DNA of 64,000 nucleotides, from assembly GCA_013823855.1 (NCBI GenBank), contig PNMW01000058.1, positions 62,001 to 126,000 of the forward strand, given 5' to 3'. Below, piece by piece: positions 1 to 8,992 of the stretch. Every line of letters starts with the position of its first letter. Positions within the stretch are counted from its first letter, which is position 1. The position numbers and the translations under genes are program-made. The notes below the pieces were generated by a model, which saw only the letters and a list, made by a program, of their open reading frames with translations, searched no databases and was not told where the DNA came from. The DNA is from Lysobacteraceae bacterium. GTDB lineage: Bacteria > Pseudomonadota > Gammaproteobacteria > Nevskiales > Nevskiaceae.

Positions 1-3000
1 GCAAGCCGGTCGGGGTGACCGATGCGAACGGCCGGCTGAATTTCAGGGCGGTCGGTGGCCTGCATCGCGTGGTGCTGAACCGGGCCGGCCAGACGGTAGC
101 GTTCACCGAGTTTCGCCTCGGCGATGCCGATGCCGCCGAAATCGCGGTGACGCTGGCCACCGACAACGGCGACCCGCGGATCGAGCGCGACGTCTTCGAT
201 ACCCGTGCCGCGGCACTGGCCGACATCCGCGGCACTGTGGCTGACAGCCTCGGCAAACCGCTGGCCGGTGTTGCCGTGTCGGCGGCCGCTGCCGGCGCCA
301 CCACCACCACCGACGCCAGCGGCGCCTTCAACCTGCGGGTACCGCGCGGCGAATACACGGTGAAGATCGCACCCGGCGGCGCGGCCGCGCAGGACATCGC
401 CGGCGTCCGCGCCTCGCCGCTGCTGGGCGGGCCGCTGCTGGTCAGCGTGGCCGCGACGGCCCCGGCGGCCGATGCGCCGAGCGCCGGCAGCAAGGCCGGC
501 GGCAGTACCGCCACGCTGGGCACGGTCACCGTCAAGGGCGTGGTCAAGCGCCAGTCGGCGGTGACCAAGGAGCGGGTCGCCACCTCGGTGATCGATTCGA
601 TCTCGGCCGAGGAAATCTCCGCCGCGGGCGACTCGAATGCCGGCGAAGCGATCCGCCGCGTCACCGGCGTCAGCGTGCAGAACAATGTCGTGGTGGTGCG
701 TGGCCTGGGCGATCGCTACTCGACGACCCTGGTCAACGGCGCCGAGATTCCCAGCTTCAACCCGAGCCGCCGCGTGGTCTCGGTCGACGCCTTCCCGAGC
801 GAGTTCCTCGGCGGCCTGACCGTGCAGAAGACCTACTCGGCCGACCTGCCGGGCGAGTTCTCCGGCGGTGTCGCGCTGATCGAGACCCGGCCGACGCCGG
901 ACTACGAGACCGGTGCGGTGCGCCTGAATGTCGGCGGCAACACCAAGACCACGGCCTCGCCGGTGCTGACCTACCAGGGTTCGGACTTCGACTACCTCGG
1001 CTTCGACGGCGGCCAGCGCGACCTGCCGCATGCCTACCGCGACGTCACCAACAACGGCGCCAACACGCTGGGCGGCGCCACCCTCGCCGATCGCCTGAGC
1101 CTGCTGCAGTCGCTGCCGAACCTGTTCGACCTGCAGCGCATCGACAAGGCGCCGGCCGACTTCGGCGGCTCCCTGAGCTATGGCAACGTCTATCCGCTCG
1201 GTGGCGGCCAGAAGTTCGGCTTCCAGGTCACCGGCCTGTACGACACCAACTTCCGCTTCCGCCGCGAGCGTCGCGGCGTGTTCACCGCCGGCGGCGGTGG
1301 CGGCCAGGACGTGTCGCGCCAGGACGTCGAGGAACTGCAGCGCTCGGAGCAGACCTTCGAGACCGGCGGCACCCTGGGGCTCGGCTACGAGTACTCGAAG
1401 CAGCACAAGGTCGACTTCGTGACCCTGCTGAGCCGCCAGACCCAGAAGGGCGCGTTCTTCGGCCGCGCGGTGGCCAGCGACGCCGGCTTCACCACCGATC
1501 AGGAACGCATCACCCTCGACTACGTCGAAGGCCAGCTGATCACCAACCAGCTGACCGGCAAGCACCAGTTCGCCGACGCTGGCGGCCTGAGGGTGAAGTG
1601 GCAGGCCGGCTACTCGATCGCCGACCGCGACGTGCTCGATCGCCGGACCTACGGCCGCTTCCGCGCCGCCGGCACCGATGATCCGTTCCTGATCGGCTTC
1701 GGCCAGTCCGGCGAAGCCTCGGAGCCGCGCCGCACCTGGGAATTCCTGACCGACAAGACGCTCGATCTCGGCGTCGATCTCAGCCTGCCGTTCGAGTTCA
1801 CCGACAGCCTGCGCGGCGACTTCAAGTGGGGCGCCCGCGGCACCCGGCGCAACCGCGACTTCGAATCGGTGCGCTTCGCCTACTCCTCGCAGGCCACGCA
1901 GCGCAGCGAACTGTTCCGCACCCTGCAGTACGTGCCGTCGCTGGAAAACGTGCTGACGCCGACCTTCTTCGGCCCGGGCGGCTTCGATCTGACCGACCTC
2001 AACGTGTCGATCCGCGGCGGCGGCAACGCCAACGTCTATGACGGCGCGCAGGACGTCAACGCCTTCTATCTGCTGACCGATCTGTTCGTCGGCGACCTGT
2101 TCGAGATCCAGGCCGGCGCCCGCATCGAGAACTCGACGATCAATGTCGAGACCGGCGATCCCGCCGGCGGCGCGACGGTGAAGTCGCAGCTCACCGACAG
2201 CGACGTGCTGCCGAGCCTGAACGCCACCTGGTTCATCAGCCGCCAGACCCAGGTGCGCCTCGGCGTCTCGCAGTCGCTGAACCGTCCGCAGTTCCGCGAG
2301 CTGGCGGAAGTCGACTTCCTCGATCCGGAAACCCGCTTCCTGACGGTCGGCAACTCGCAGCTGGTGTCGGCGAAGCTGACCAACTACGACCTGCGCTTCG
2401 AACAGTACTGGAGCAACACCAAGGCGGCGTCGATCGGCGTGTTCTACAAGGACATCAAGAACCCGATCGAATTCAACATCGACGCCTCGTCGGGCAACCA
2501 GGTGGTGCGGTCGTTCCAGAACGCCAACGGTGCCAAGGACTACGGCATCGAGCTCGACGCCCGCTACGACCTCGGCATCCTGAAGTCGATCGCGCCGGTT
2601 CTGCAGTTCGCCTACCTCGCCGGCAACTTCTCGCGCATCGAGTCGGAAGTGACCTTGCCGAACGGCTCGAAGCGCCAGCTGCAGGGCCAGTCGAACTACC
2701 TCGCCAACGCGACACTCGGCTACACCAATCCGGCCAGCCGCACCGACGCGACCTTGCTGTTCAACATCTTCGGCGACCGCCTGGCCGAAGTCGGCATCAA
2801 CGACCTGCCGAACTCCACCGAAAAGTCCTACCCGGTGCTCGATTTCAACATCCGGCAGGGCATCGGCCAGCACTGGCAGATCGGCGTCAAGGCCCGAAAC
2901 CTGTTGAACCCGCGCATCGACATCGAGCAGGGCGTGTTCAACGGCCAGGCCGCCCTGCAGCGCAGCTACAAGCTCGGCCGCTCCGGCCAGATCAGCGTCC

Positions 3001-3014
3001 AGTACCAGTTCTGA
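1..3014 (+). CDS. TonB-dependent receptor with carboxypeptidase-regulatory-like N-terminus, 5'-partial
   Basis: Outer-membrane TonB-dependent transporter; the substrate cannot be read from sequence. The frame is open to the left edge, so the true start and signal peptide lie outside; the GTG at 15 is only the first possible start inside the window. In order: a carboxypeptidase regulatory-like domain (nt 1-450, with GVTDANG and a TTTTDASGAF turn), a TonB-box-like TVTVKG at nt 522-539, a plug domain (nt 560-900, with NNVVVVRGLGDRYSTTLVNG), and a long beta-barrel ending in the aromatic YQF typical of outer-membrane proteins. A lipoprotein gene follows 112 nt downstream in the same direction, probably as a functional partner. 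Confidence 0.93.
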   Translation, partial: KPVGVTDANGRLNFRAVGGLHRVVLNRAGQTVAFTEFRLGDADAAEIAVTLATDNGDPRIERDVFDTRAAALADIRGTVADSLGKPLAGVAVSAAAAGATTTTDASGAFNLRVPRGEYTVKIAPGGAAAQDIAGVRASPLLGGPLLVSVAATAPAADAPSAGSKAGGSTATLGTVTVKGVVKRQSAVTKERVATSVIDSISAEEISAAGDSNAGEAIRRVTGVSVQNNVVVVRGLGDRYSTTLVNGAEIPSFNPSRRVVSVDAFPSEFLGGLTVQKTYSADLPGEFSGGVALIETRPTPDYETGAVRLNVGGNTKTTASPVLTYQGSDFDYLGFDGGQRDLPHAYRDVTNNGANTLGGATLADRLSLLQSLPNLFDLQRIDKAPADFGGSLSYGNVYPLGGGQKFGFQVTGLYDTNFRFRRERRGVFTAGGGGGQDVSRQDVEELQRSEQTFETGGTLGLGYEYSKQHKVDFVTLLSRQTQKGAFFGRAVASDAGFTTDQERITLDYVEGQLITNQLTGKHQFADAGGLRVKWQAGYSIADRDVLDRRTYGRFRAAGTDDPFLIGFGQSGEASEPRRTWEFLTDKTLDLGVDLSLPFEFTDSLRGDFKWGARGTRRNRDFESVRFAYSSQATQRSELFRTLQYVPSLENVLTPTFFGPGGFDLTDLNVSIRGGGNANVYDGAQDVNAFYLLTDLFVGDLFEIQAGARIENSTINVETGDPAGGATVKSQLTDSDVLPSLNATWFISRQTQVRLGVSQSLNRPQFRELAEVDFLDPETRFLTVGNSQLVSAKLTNYDLRFEQYWSNTKAASIGVFYKDIKNPIEFNIDASSGNQVVRSFQNANGAKDYGIELDARYDLGILKSIAPVLQFAYLAGNFSRIESEVTLPNGSKRQLQGQSNYLANATLGYTNPASRTDATLLFNIFGDRLAEVGINDLPNSTEKSYPVLDFNIRQGIGQHWQIGVKARNLLNPRIDIEQGVFNGQAALQRSYKLGRSGQISVQYQF

Positions 3015-3126
3015 CCCCCCCGGAGTGCCGGCCATGGACTCCATCCCCCTGATCACGACCCGGGCCCGCGATGCCGGCCCGGGCTCGCAGCAGCAATCGC
3101 AACACGAACCCTGTAGGAGAATAGAG

Positions 3127-4989
3127 ATGCAGCTCAAGAAAACCGCAGTCATCGCGGCCGCCCTGATCGGTAGCGGACTTCTCGCCGCCTGCGACGGCAC
3201 CGACCTGAACCCGAACACCACCGTCATCAACATCGGCACCACCGGCGGCACCGGCGGCGGCACCACGGGCGGCACGACCGGCGGAACGACCGGCGGCACC
3301 ACGACGGGTGGCACCGATCCGAACGCGCCGGCGGCGAACGCATTGCGCGGCTCGATCGGCACCGGCGTCGGCACGACGTCGGTCGGCACCGGCCTGATGG
3401 ATCCGTTCTCGATCGCCACCTACTTCGCGCTGTCGGGCTTCAACAACACGACCAGCGTCGTCGGCCGCATCGATACCACCGGCTACCCGGTCACCGGCAC
3501 CACCGGCCTGGCCGGCACGTTCACCGCGCCGGCCGTCTGGCCGCCGGCCACCGCCACCGACGCGACCTCGCTGCCGGTGCCGTCGACGATCGTCAGCACC
3601 AGCTACATCGGTGCCTTCGATCCGGCGGTCACCCGCGCCAATGCCTGGACCGCCGGCTGGACCGTGCGCGTCAACGGCAACGAGGACGTCTGGCGCTTCT
3701 TCGGCGGCACCGCCGGCACCGCGCTGGCCGGCGCCTCGGTCCCGGTGGCCGACGGCAACTGCCCGGTCGGCACGACGCGCGTCAACGACTTCGTCACGCT
3801 GTTCGGCCCGCTGTCGCGTGACGAGACCAGCCTGTTCGGCGGTACCGCCGCGACCGGCAACTACGACGTCTGCCGCCTGCCGGCCCGCTTCGGCGCCGCC
3901 GGCACGCTGACGCTGACCAACGACAACGTCTACGAGATCGAAGCCGACAGCTTCCCGGGTGCGGTGATCGGCAACGGCGACCTGCAGCGCACGGCGGTCG
4001 GCTATGCCGAAACCCCGTCGGTGCTGTCGATCGAGCCGGGCACGCTGCTGTACGCCTCGGGCCGCTCGGCGCTGGTCATCGGCCGCGGCGCGCAGATCAT
4101 CGCCAACGGCACGGCCGCTGCGCCGATCGTGCTGACCTCGCGGGCCCAGATCGCCAACCGCTTCGATGGCAGCAGCGCAACGTCGACCGACGCGCCGGCC
4201 GGCGGCTGGGCGGGTCTCGCCCTGCTGGGCCGCGCGCCGGACAGCCAGTGCGCCGGCACCCCGCCGACCAGCTTCGACAGCTGCGACGTACTGATCGAAG
4301 GCAATGTCGGCCGTTACGGCGGCAACTCGCCGAACGACAGCTCGGGCAGCCTGCGCTACGTGATCGTGCGTTCCACCGGCTCGATCATCGCGGAAGGCAA
4401 CGAGCTGCAGGGCATCACTGCCGGCGGCGTCGGCCGCGGCACGACGATCGACTACGTGCAGGTGCACCGCTCCAACGACGACGGCATCGAGTTCTTCGGC
4501 GGCAACGCCTTCGCGACCCACATGGTGTTCACCGGCGCCCAGGACGACTCGATCGACCTCGACAACGGCTTCACCGGTGGCGTGCAGTTCGCGCTGGTGA
4601 TCCAGGAGAACGATCTGCCGAACTCGGGCTTCGAGATGGACGGCCGCTTTGCCCGCACGCCGATCACCTTCCCGCTGTTCGCCAACATCACCGTGCTGGG
4701 GCCCTCGAACCGTCCGCTGCCGGCCGCGGGTGACCGCCTCGGCATGCTGGCCCGAGAAGGCATGCGCTTCTCGATCAACAACACCATCATCACCGGCGAC
4801 TTCCCGTTCGGCTGCATCGACATCGATGACAACGACGGCAACGCCACGGTCGAGAACACCTTCAACCGCGTCAACGAGGCCGGCGGCTCGTCGACCACCG
4901 GCGGCCCGCACCTGCTGTTCCGCAACGTGATCGCCGACTGCTCGGCGGTGAACTTCCGCGAGAACGACGAAGTGCCGCCGGCGCCGTAA
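3127..4989 (+). CDS. predicted surface lipoprotein with parallel beta-helix, partner of the upstream TonB receptor
   Basis: A 620-residue lipoprotein. The start at 3127 is set by AGGAGA just upstream and by the signal peptide directly after it; the frame is open further 5' but that extension is not signal-like. Lipobox GLLAAC gives Cys22, followed by Asp23. A Gly/Thr-rich linker (TGGTTGGT-type repeats, about residues 38-60) precedes the folded part. From about residue 300 the chain resembles right-handed beta-helix proteins: repeated IEPGTLLYASG, ALVIGRGAQIIANGTAAAPI and GGWAGLALLG turns, then GRGTTIDYVQVHRSNDDG and EFFGG. I recall this motif set in proteins encoded beside TonB receptors in Bacteroidetes and Proteobacteria. 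Function unknown; cargo binding for the receptor is inference. Confidence 0.85.
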   Translation: MQLKKTAVIAAALIGSGLLAACDGTDLNPNTTVINIGTTGGTGGGTTGGTTGGTTGGTTTGGTDPNAPAANALRGSIGTGVGTTSVGTGLMDPFSIATYFALSGFNNTTSVVGRIDTTGYPVTGTTGLAGTFTAPAVWPPATATDATSLPVPSTIVSTSYIGAFDPAVTRANAWTAGWTVRVNGNEDVWRFFGGTAGTALAGASVPVADGNCPVGTTRVNDFVTLFGPLSRDETSLFGGTAATGNYDVCRLPARFGAAGTLTLTNDNVYEIEADSFPGAVIGNGDLQRTAVGYAETPSVLSIEPGTLLYASGRSALVIGRGAQIIANGTAAAPIVLTSRAQIANRFDGSSATSTDAPAGGWAGLALLGRAPDSQCAGTPPTSFDSCDVLIEGNVGRYGGNSPNDSSGSLRYVIVRSTGSIIAEGNELQGITAGGVGRGTTIDYVQVHRSNDDGIEFFGGNAFATHMVFTGAQDDSIDLDNGFTGGVQFALVIQENDLPNSGFEMDGRFARTPITFPLFANITVLGPSNRPLPAAGDRLGMLAREGMRFSINNTIITGDFPFGCIDIDDNDGNATVENTFNRVNEAGGSSTTGGPHLLFRNVIADCSAVNFRENDEVPPAP

Positions 4990-5023
4990 GCCGCCTGCAG
5001 CACCGCCGTCCCGCTGGACAGCA

Positions 5024-5056
5024 ACGGGGGCCGCGCAAGCGGCCCCCGTTTTTTTT
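5024..5056 (+). terminator. intrinsic terminator after the beta-helix lipoprotein
   Basis: A perfect 11-bp stem (5024-5034 with 5039-5049) closes a GCAA tetraloop and is followed by eight T residues at 5049-5056. It lies 35 nt after the lipoprotein stop and ends the receptor/lipoprotein transcription unit. Confidence 0.95.
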
Positions 5057-5509
5057 GGGGGCCGGCCGCCCGAGACGGGCCCGCCGCGTTCAGCCGCTCG
5101 CGGCGATCCGGACGTGCCGGGCCGATCCTGCCGGGGCGGCCATCGACCATCGGCCCGCGCGGCGACCCCGGCCACGTCATGAAGAAACGGAGATACGGGC
5201 AGGCACTGCCCGCGGCGGTGACCGGGAAAACTTCGGGATGAAGGGATCAGTACCCTGATGCGCATCCGCGGCAACCGTGGCGTCGACGGCAGCAGCCGGC
5301 CGGCGGCGCATCGACGGGCACAGATCGGGCGAGGCCGCGACGATCGGTATCGCAACCAGCGCGGGACGATCAGACCGGCCTGCAGACGCCCCCATCCACA
5401 GCCCCCGGAAGGGCCGTGCGCCCGTCAGTGACAGCCGGCACGGCTGGATGCGCCGCAAACCCGCGTCGAGCCCGGCGCCCTGGGCTCAACCGGGCATCGG
5501 CGCCGACAT
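5057..5509. other. gene-free gap of about 450 nt with several stem-loops
   Basis: No frame here has a credible start, ribosome binding site or protein-like composition. The gap lies between the terminator of the lipoprotein and the 3' end of the DUF475 gene. It holds three stem-loops: 5118-5126 with 5149-5157 (9 bp, perfect), 5196-5202 with 5206-5212 (7 bp, 3-nt loop) and 5246-5250 with 5255-5259 (5 bp, loop TACC). None has a T-tract on either strand. They could be part of a small RNA or the untranslated tail of the minus-strand operon. Confidence 0.5.
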
Positions 5510-6583
5510 TCAGCCCTTCAGCCGCCGCTGCTTGCGGTTGTAGCGGATCGAGCTCCAGATCGACGCGGCGATGAACGCCACGCCGAGGACGCCGGTGACC
5601 ACTTCCGGCACATGCACCACGGTGCCGGCGATCATGATCACCGCCAGCAGGCCGATCGCGTAGTGGGCGCCGTGTTCCAGGAACACGTATTCGTCGAGCG
5701 TGCCCTTGTTGACCAGGTAGACGGTCATCGAACGGACGAACATCGCACCGATCGCCAGCCCCAGCATGATGATCACCACGTCGCGGGTGATCGCGAAGGC
5801 GCCGATCACGCCGTCGAACGAGAACGAGGCGTCGAGCACTTCCAGATACATAAACGCCGCGAAGCCGCTGCGCTTGACGCCGTCGGCGGCCGCTTCGCCG
5901 GCTTCCCCGAACAGGCTGCCAAGCGCATCGACGGCGATATACAGGATCACGCCGGCCAGCCCGGCGACCATCACCCGCTCCTCGAGGATGTCGGGCAGGA
6001 ACCAGCGGGTGCCGAACAGGGTGACCAGCGACACCAGCACGGCGACGCTCTCGATGCGGCCGAGGCTGGCCAGCCAGCGTTCGCTGCGGCCCAGCCAGTG
6101 CAGCTGGCGCTTGTCGTTGAACAGGAAGTTCAGGAACACCAGCAGCAGGAACATGCCGCCGAAGGCAGCAATCGCCGGGTAGGCGTGGGTCAGCACGGCG
6201 CTGTATTCGTCCGGCCGCTGGAGCGCCATGTCGATCACCGGCACCGGCCCCAGATCCGCAGCGACCGCGACGATGACGATCGGAAACACCAGGCGCATGC
6301 CGAACACCGCGATCAGGATGCCGACGGTCAGGAACAGCCGCCGCCAGTAGACACTCATGTCCTTCAGCACGCCGGCATTGACCACCGCGTTGTCGAACGA
6401 CAGCGACACTTCGAGCACCGCCAGCACCACCGTCAGCCACAGCGCCGACAGCAGGCCCAGCTCGGTCTGGTGGCCCCAGAGGCCGGCGGCGATCAGGCAG
6501 ATCGCGCTGATCAGGAAGGAACCGCGGAAATCACGCACTGCGAATCTCGCTTGAGGTAAAGCCGCCGACGCGGGCCACATCAC
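5510..6583 (-). CDS. DUF475 / TerC-like integral membrane protein
   Basis: A 357-residue polytopic membrane protein of the DUF475 group in the TerC/LysE-like superfamily, implicated in metal ion export or tellurite resistance; the actual substrate is unknown. Many hydrophobic helices span the protein, and the paired acidic motifs LSFDNAVVNAG (near residue 62) and SFDGVIGAF (near residue 230) are typical of the family. The annotated ATG (6583) gives a 15-residue leader not expected in the family; an in-frame GTG at 6538 opens directly at RDFRGSFLIS and is the more likely start. It is last in a probable dsbB-rraA-DUF475 unit. Confidence 0.85.
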   Translation of the reverse strand: MMWPASAALPQARFAVRDFRGSFLISAICLIAAGLWGHQTELGLLSALWLTVVLAVLEVSLSFDNAVVNAGVLKDMSVYWRRLFLTVGILIAVFGMRLVFPIVIVAVAADLGPVPVIDMALQRPDEYSAVLTHAYPAIAAFGGMFLLLVFLNFLFNDKRQLHWLGRSERWLASLGRIESVAVLVSLVTLFGTRWFLPDILEERVMVAGLAGVILYIAVDALGSLFGEAGEAAADGVKRSGFAAFMYLEVLDASFSFDGVIGAFAITRDVVIIMLGLAIGAMFVRSMTVYLVNKGTLDEYVFLEHGAHYAIGLLAVIMIAGTVVHVPEVVTGVLGVAFIAASIWSSIRYNRKQRRLKG

Positions 6584-6633
6584 TGTGGCGACGGATGATG
6601 AACATCAGCAGATGGCGGCTGCCGAACGGCGGC

Positions 6634-6668
6634 CCGGAACAGACCGGGACCGCGTCCGGGCGTTCCGG
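6634..6668. other. stem-loop between rraA and the DUF475 gene
   Basis: CCGGAAC (6634-6640) pairs with GTTCCGG (6662-6668) around a GC-rich loop that can itself fold. It lies directly after the rraA stop on the minus strand. No T-run follows, so it may stabilise or attenuate the message rather than end it. Confidence 0.4.
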
Positions 6669-6674
6669 TCCGGC

Positions 6675-7172
6675 TTACTTGCCGTGGACCGGTTGATCGG
6701 TGACGACGATGCCGTCGACATCCGCATAGAGATACGCACCCGGCTTGAAACGGACGCCACCGAATTCCAGCAGCTTGTCGGCGACCGCCGAATGCAGCCC
6801 CTTCTCGCTCTTGCGCGGATGGGTCCCGAGCGCCTTGATGCCGATGTCCTGCTCGGACAGTTCCTCGGAATCGCGGACATAGCCGTAGACGACGATGCCG
6901 GCCCAGCCGTTCTTGACGCCGAGCATGCCGAGATTGCCGCCGACCAGCGCGCAACGCGGCGAGCCGCCGCCATCGACGACCAGCACCTGGCCCGAGCCCT
7001 TCGTTTCCAGCAGCGCGCGGACCTGGGCGTTGTCCTCGAACACCTTCAGCGTCTTGATCGGGCCGTGGAAGCTGAAACGGCCGCCGAAGTCATTGAAGAT
7101 CGGCTCGGCGACCTGGGCTTCGGGATGGGCGTCGGAAATATCGGTGGTGGCGATGGCAATCGGAGCGGGCAT
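6675..7172 (-). CDS. rraA: RraA family protein (RNase E activity regulator / HMG aldolase-like)
   Basis: A 165-residue protein that matches RraA over its full length, starting MPAPIAIATTD. RraA binds RNase E and the DEAD-box helicases of the degradosome and lowers their activity; close relatives are 4-hydroxy-4-methyl-2-oxoglutarate aldolases, and the two cannot be told apart without comparison. The conserved core is visible: VVDGGGSPRCALVGGNLG, then GWAGIVVYGYVRD. The frame remains open far upstream of 7172, but that part is a shadow of the dsbB gene. It lies 26 nt downstream of dsbB on the same strand. Confidence 0.92.
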   Translation of the reverse strand: MPAPIAIATTDISDAHPEAQVAEPIFNDFGGRFSFHGPIKTLKVFEDNAQVRALLETKGSGQVLVVDGGGSPRCALVGGNLGMLGVKNGWAGIVVYGYVRDSEELSEQDIGIKALGTHPRKSEKGLHSAVADKLLEFGGVRFKPGAYLYADVDGIVVTDQPVHGK

Positions 7173-7198
7173 GGGCGTGCGTCGGGTGTCAGGAAAGG

Positions 7199-7708
7199 TC
7201 AGGAAAAGATCGAGTAGCGGCGCGCCAGCTTGGGAATCAGCAGCGCGTACAGGCTCAATCCGATGAAGGCGATCAGCGTCCAGCCTGGCAGGCTGATGCC
7301 GAGGAACGCGGCGTCGATCTTGGCGCAGTTGCCGTCGCCCTTCAGCACCAGGGTGACGACCTCGCCGACCGGCAGCATGTCCAGCAGGTAGCCGAGCGTC
7401 GGCCCGCAGGCCGGCACCTGATCCGGCGGCAGGCCCTGCAGCCAGACGTGGCGGCCGGCGATCGCCGCGCCGGCCAGGGCGCCGAGCACCGCGATGCCGA
7501 TCCACGCGCCGCGGCCGGCCGCTTTCGGCACGAACAGCGCGCCGCCGAGGAAGCCGAATCCGGCGAAGGCCATGGCGACGCGCTGGAAGATGCACATCGG
7601 GCAGGGTTCGAAACCGAAGCCGTGCTGCAGCACCAGCGCGAACGCCAAGCCCGCAACGCAGCCCGCGAAGCCGACGAAGCACAGGCTGCGATAGGTCAGA
7701 CGGGTCAT
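7199..7708 (-). CDS. dsbB: disulfide bond formation protein B
   Basis: A 169-residue inner-membrane oxidoreductase that reoxidises DsbA and passes electrons to quinone. The expected four-helix layout is visible. Loop one holds the redox pair Cys36-Pro-Met-Cys39 (EPCPMC). Loop two holds a second pair, in PACGPTLGYLL and GDGNCAKID. The start at 7708 (MTRLTYRS) puts the first helix at the N-terminus as in the family; an upstream in-frame extension of 28 residues is not hydrophobic. It is first in the minus-strand unit with rraA and the DUF475 gene and is divergent from the quinone oxidoreductase gene 151 nt away. Confidence 0.93.
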   Translation of the reverse strand: MTRLTYRSLCFVGFAGCVAGLAFALVLQHGFGFEPCPMCIFQRVAMAFAGFGFLGGALFVPKAAGRGAWIGIAVLGALAGAAIAGRHVWLQGLPPDQVPACGPTLGYLLDMLPVGEVVTLVLKGDGNCAKIDAAFLGISLPGWTLIAFIGLSLYALLIPKLARRYSIFS

Positions 7709-7859
7709 GGCTGCTCGATGAAGGGAAGGGAGTACTGGGACCGTCTTGCGGCACGGACGTTCTGCGGGTTCGGCGAGATCATCGGGGGTCAACCGGTACG
7801 GGTGGCGCCATTACACTGCGGCTTCCCGGCCCCCGGCCAAGCACTCGCATTCTAGCCCG

Positions 7860-8834
7860 ATGTCCCTGACCATCCGCGTCACCCGCCACGGCGGCCCCGA
7901 AGTCCTCGAGCCGGTCGAGGAAACCCTGCCGCCGCCCGCCGCCGGCGAAGTGCGCCTGCGCCACACGGCGATCGGCCTGAATTTCATCGACACCTACTTC
8001 CGTGCCGGCATCTACCTGGCGCCGTTCCCGCACGGGCTCGGCCAGGAGGCGGCCGGCGTCGTCGAAGCGCTGGGCGACGGGGTCGTCGACTTCGCGATCG
8101 GCGATCGCGTCGCCTACGGCACCGGACCGCTCGGGGCCTATGCCGAGCACCGCAATTTCGCCGCCAGCCGGCTGGTCAAGGTGCCGGACACGGTGTCGGA
8201 CGAGGCCGCCGCGGCACTGATGCTGAAGGGCATGACCGCCTACTACCTGCTGCACCTGACCCACCGGGTGGTGCCTGGCGAGACCTTGCTGGTCCACGCC
8301 GCGGCTGGCGGCGTCGGCTCGGCGCTGGTGCCCTGGGCCCGGCACCTCGGCGCCCGGGTGATCGGCACTGCCGGCTCGCCGGACAAGGCCGCGCTGGCCA
8401 GGGCCGCCGGCTGCGACGCGGTGATCCTGTACCGCGAGCAGGATGTGGCCGGCGAAGTGCGCCGCCTCACCGGGGGCCGCGGTGTCGACGTCGTCTACGA
8501 CTCGGTCGGCAAGGACACCTTTGCCGGCTCGCTGGACAGCCTGAGGCCGCGCGGCCTGTTCGTGTCCTACGGCAACGCATCGGGCAAGGCGCCACCGTTC
8601 GAGCCGGTGCTGCTGGCCGAGAAGGGCTCGCTGTTCTTCACCCGCCCGACGCTCGCCCACTACACCGCCACCCGCGCCGAACTCGATGGCGCGGCGCAGG
8701 CGGTGTTCGCCGCGATCGCCGCCGGCATCATCGAGCCGCAGATCCGCCAGCGCTGGCCGCTGCGCGAAGCCGCCAGCGCCCACCTCGCGCTGGAATCGCG
8801 GCAGACCCGCGGCGCCTCGGTGATGCTGCCCTGA
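7860..8834 (+). CDS. qor: NADPH:quinone oxidoreductase, zinc-free MDR family
   Basis: A 324-residue medium-chain dehydrogenase/reductase of the quinone oxidoreductase (QorA) type. It reduces quinones with NADPH. The sequence opens with MSLTIRVTRHGGPEVLE and has the GLNFIDTYFRAGIY signature, then the Rossmann dinucleotide site HAAAGGVGSALVPWAR. The zinc-binding cysteines of alcohol dehydrogenases are absent, as expected. The start at 7860 gives the normal family length; the frame extends further 5' into a region that codes for nothing recognisable. Confidence 0.93.
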   Translation: MSLTIRVTRHGGPEVLEPVEETLPPPAAGEVRLRHTAIGLNFIDTYFRAGIYLAPFPHGLGQEAAGVVEALGDGVVDFAIGDRVAYGTGPLGAYAEHRNFAASRLVKVPDTVSDEAAAALMLKGMTAYYLLHLTHRVVPGETLLVHAAAGGVGSALVPWARHLGARVIGTAGSPDKAALARAAGCDAVILYREQDVAGEVRRLTGGRGVDVVYDSVGKDTFAGSLDSLRPRGLFVSYGNASGKAPPFEPVLLAEKGSLFFTRPTLAHYTATRAELDGAAQAVFAAIAAGIIEPQIRQRWPLREAASAHLALESRQTRGASVMLP

Positions 8835-8992
8835 GCAATCGGGCCGGCGATGTGACGCTGCGATGAAATCGAGCGGATCGATGCCGATCGGCGCAACCGC
8901 TATGGGGGTTCGGCGCATCTGAAGGACGGGAAGCACAAGACCGAATCCTCGGCGGCCTCCCCTTGCCCCTTCCCCGATCCGGAGAGACACCG

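Noticed and set aside
3025-3126. An upstream ATG at 3025 giving the beta-helix lipoprotein 34 extra residues
   Set aside because: The extension is not signal-like, while the ATG at 3127 has a good ribosome binding site and opens directly on a lipoprotein signal peptide.
5055-5543. Short frames on both strands in the gap after the lipoprotein terminator
   Set aside because: No ribosome binding sites, Arg/Pro/Ala-biased products and no recognisable motif.
6538-6680. Possible manganese (yybP-ykoY) riboswitch before the TerC-like DUF475 gene
   Set aside because: The conserved loop sequences of that riboswitch are not present; only a GC-rich stem is seen.
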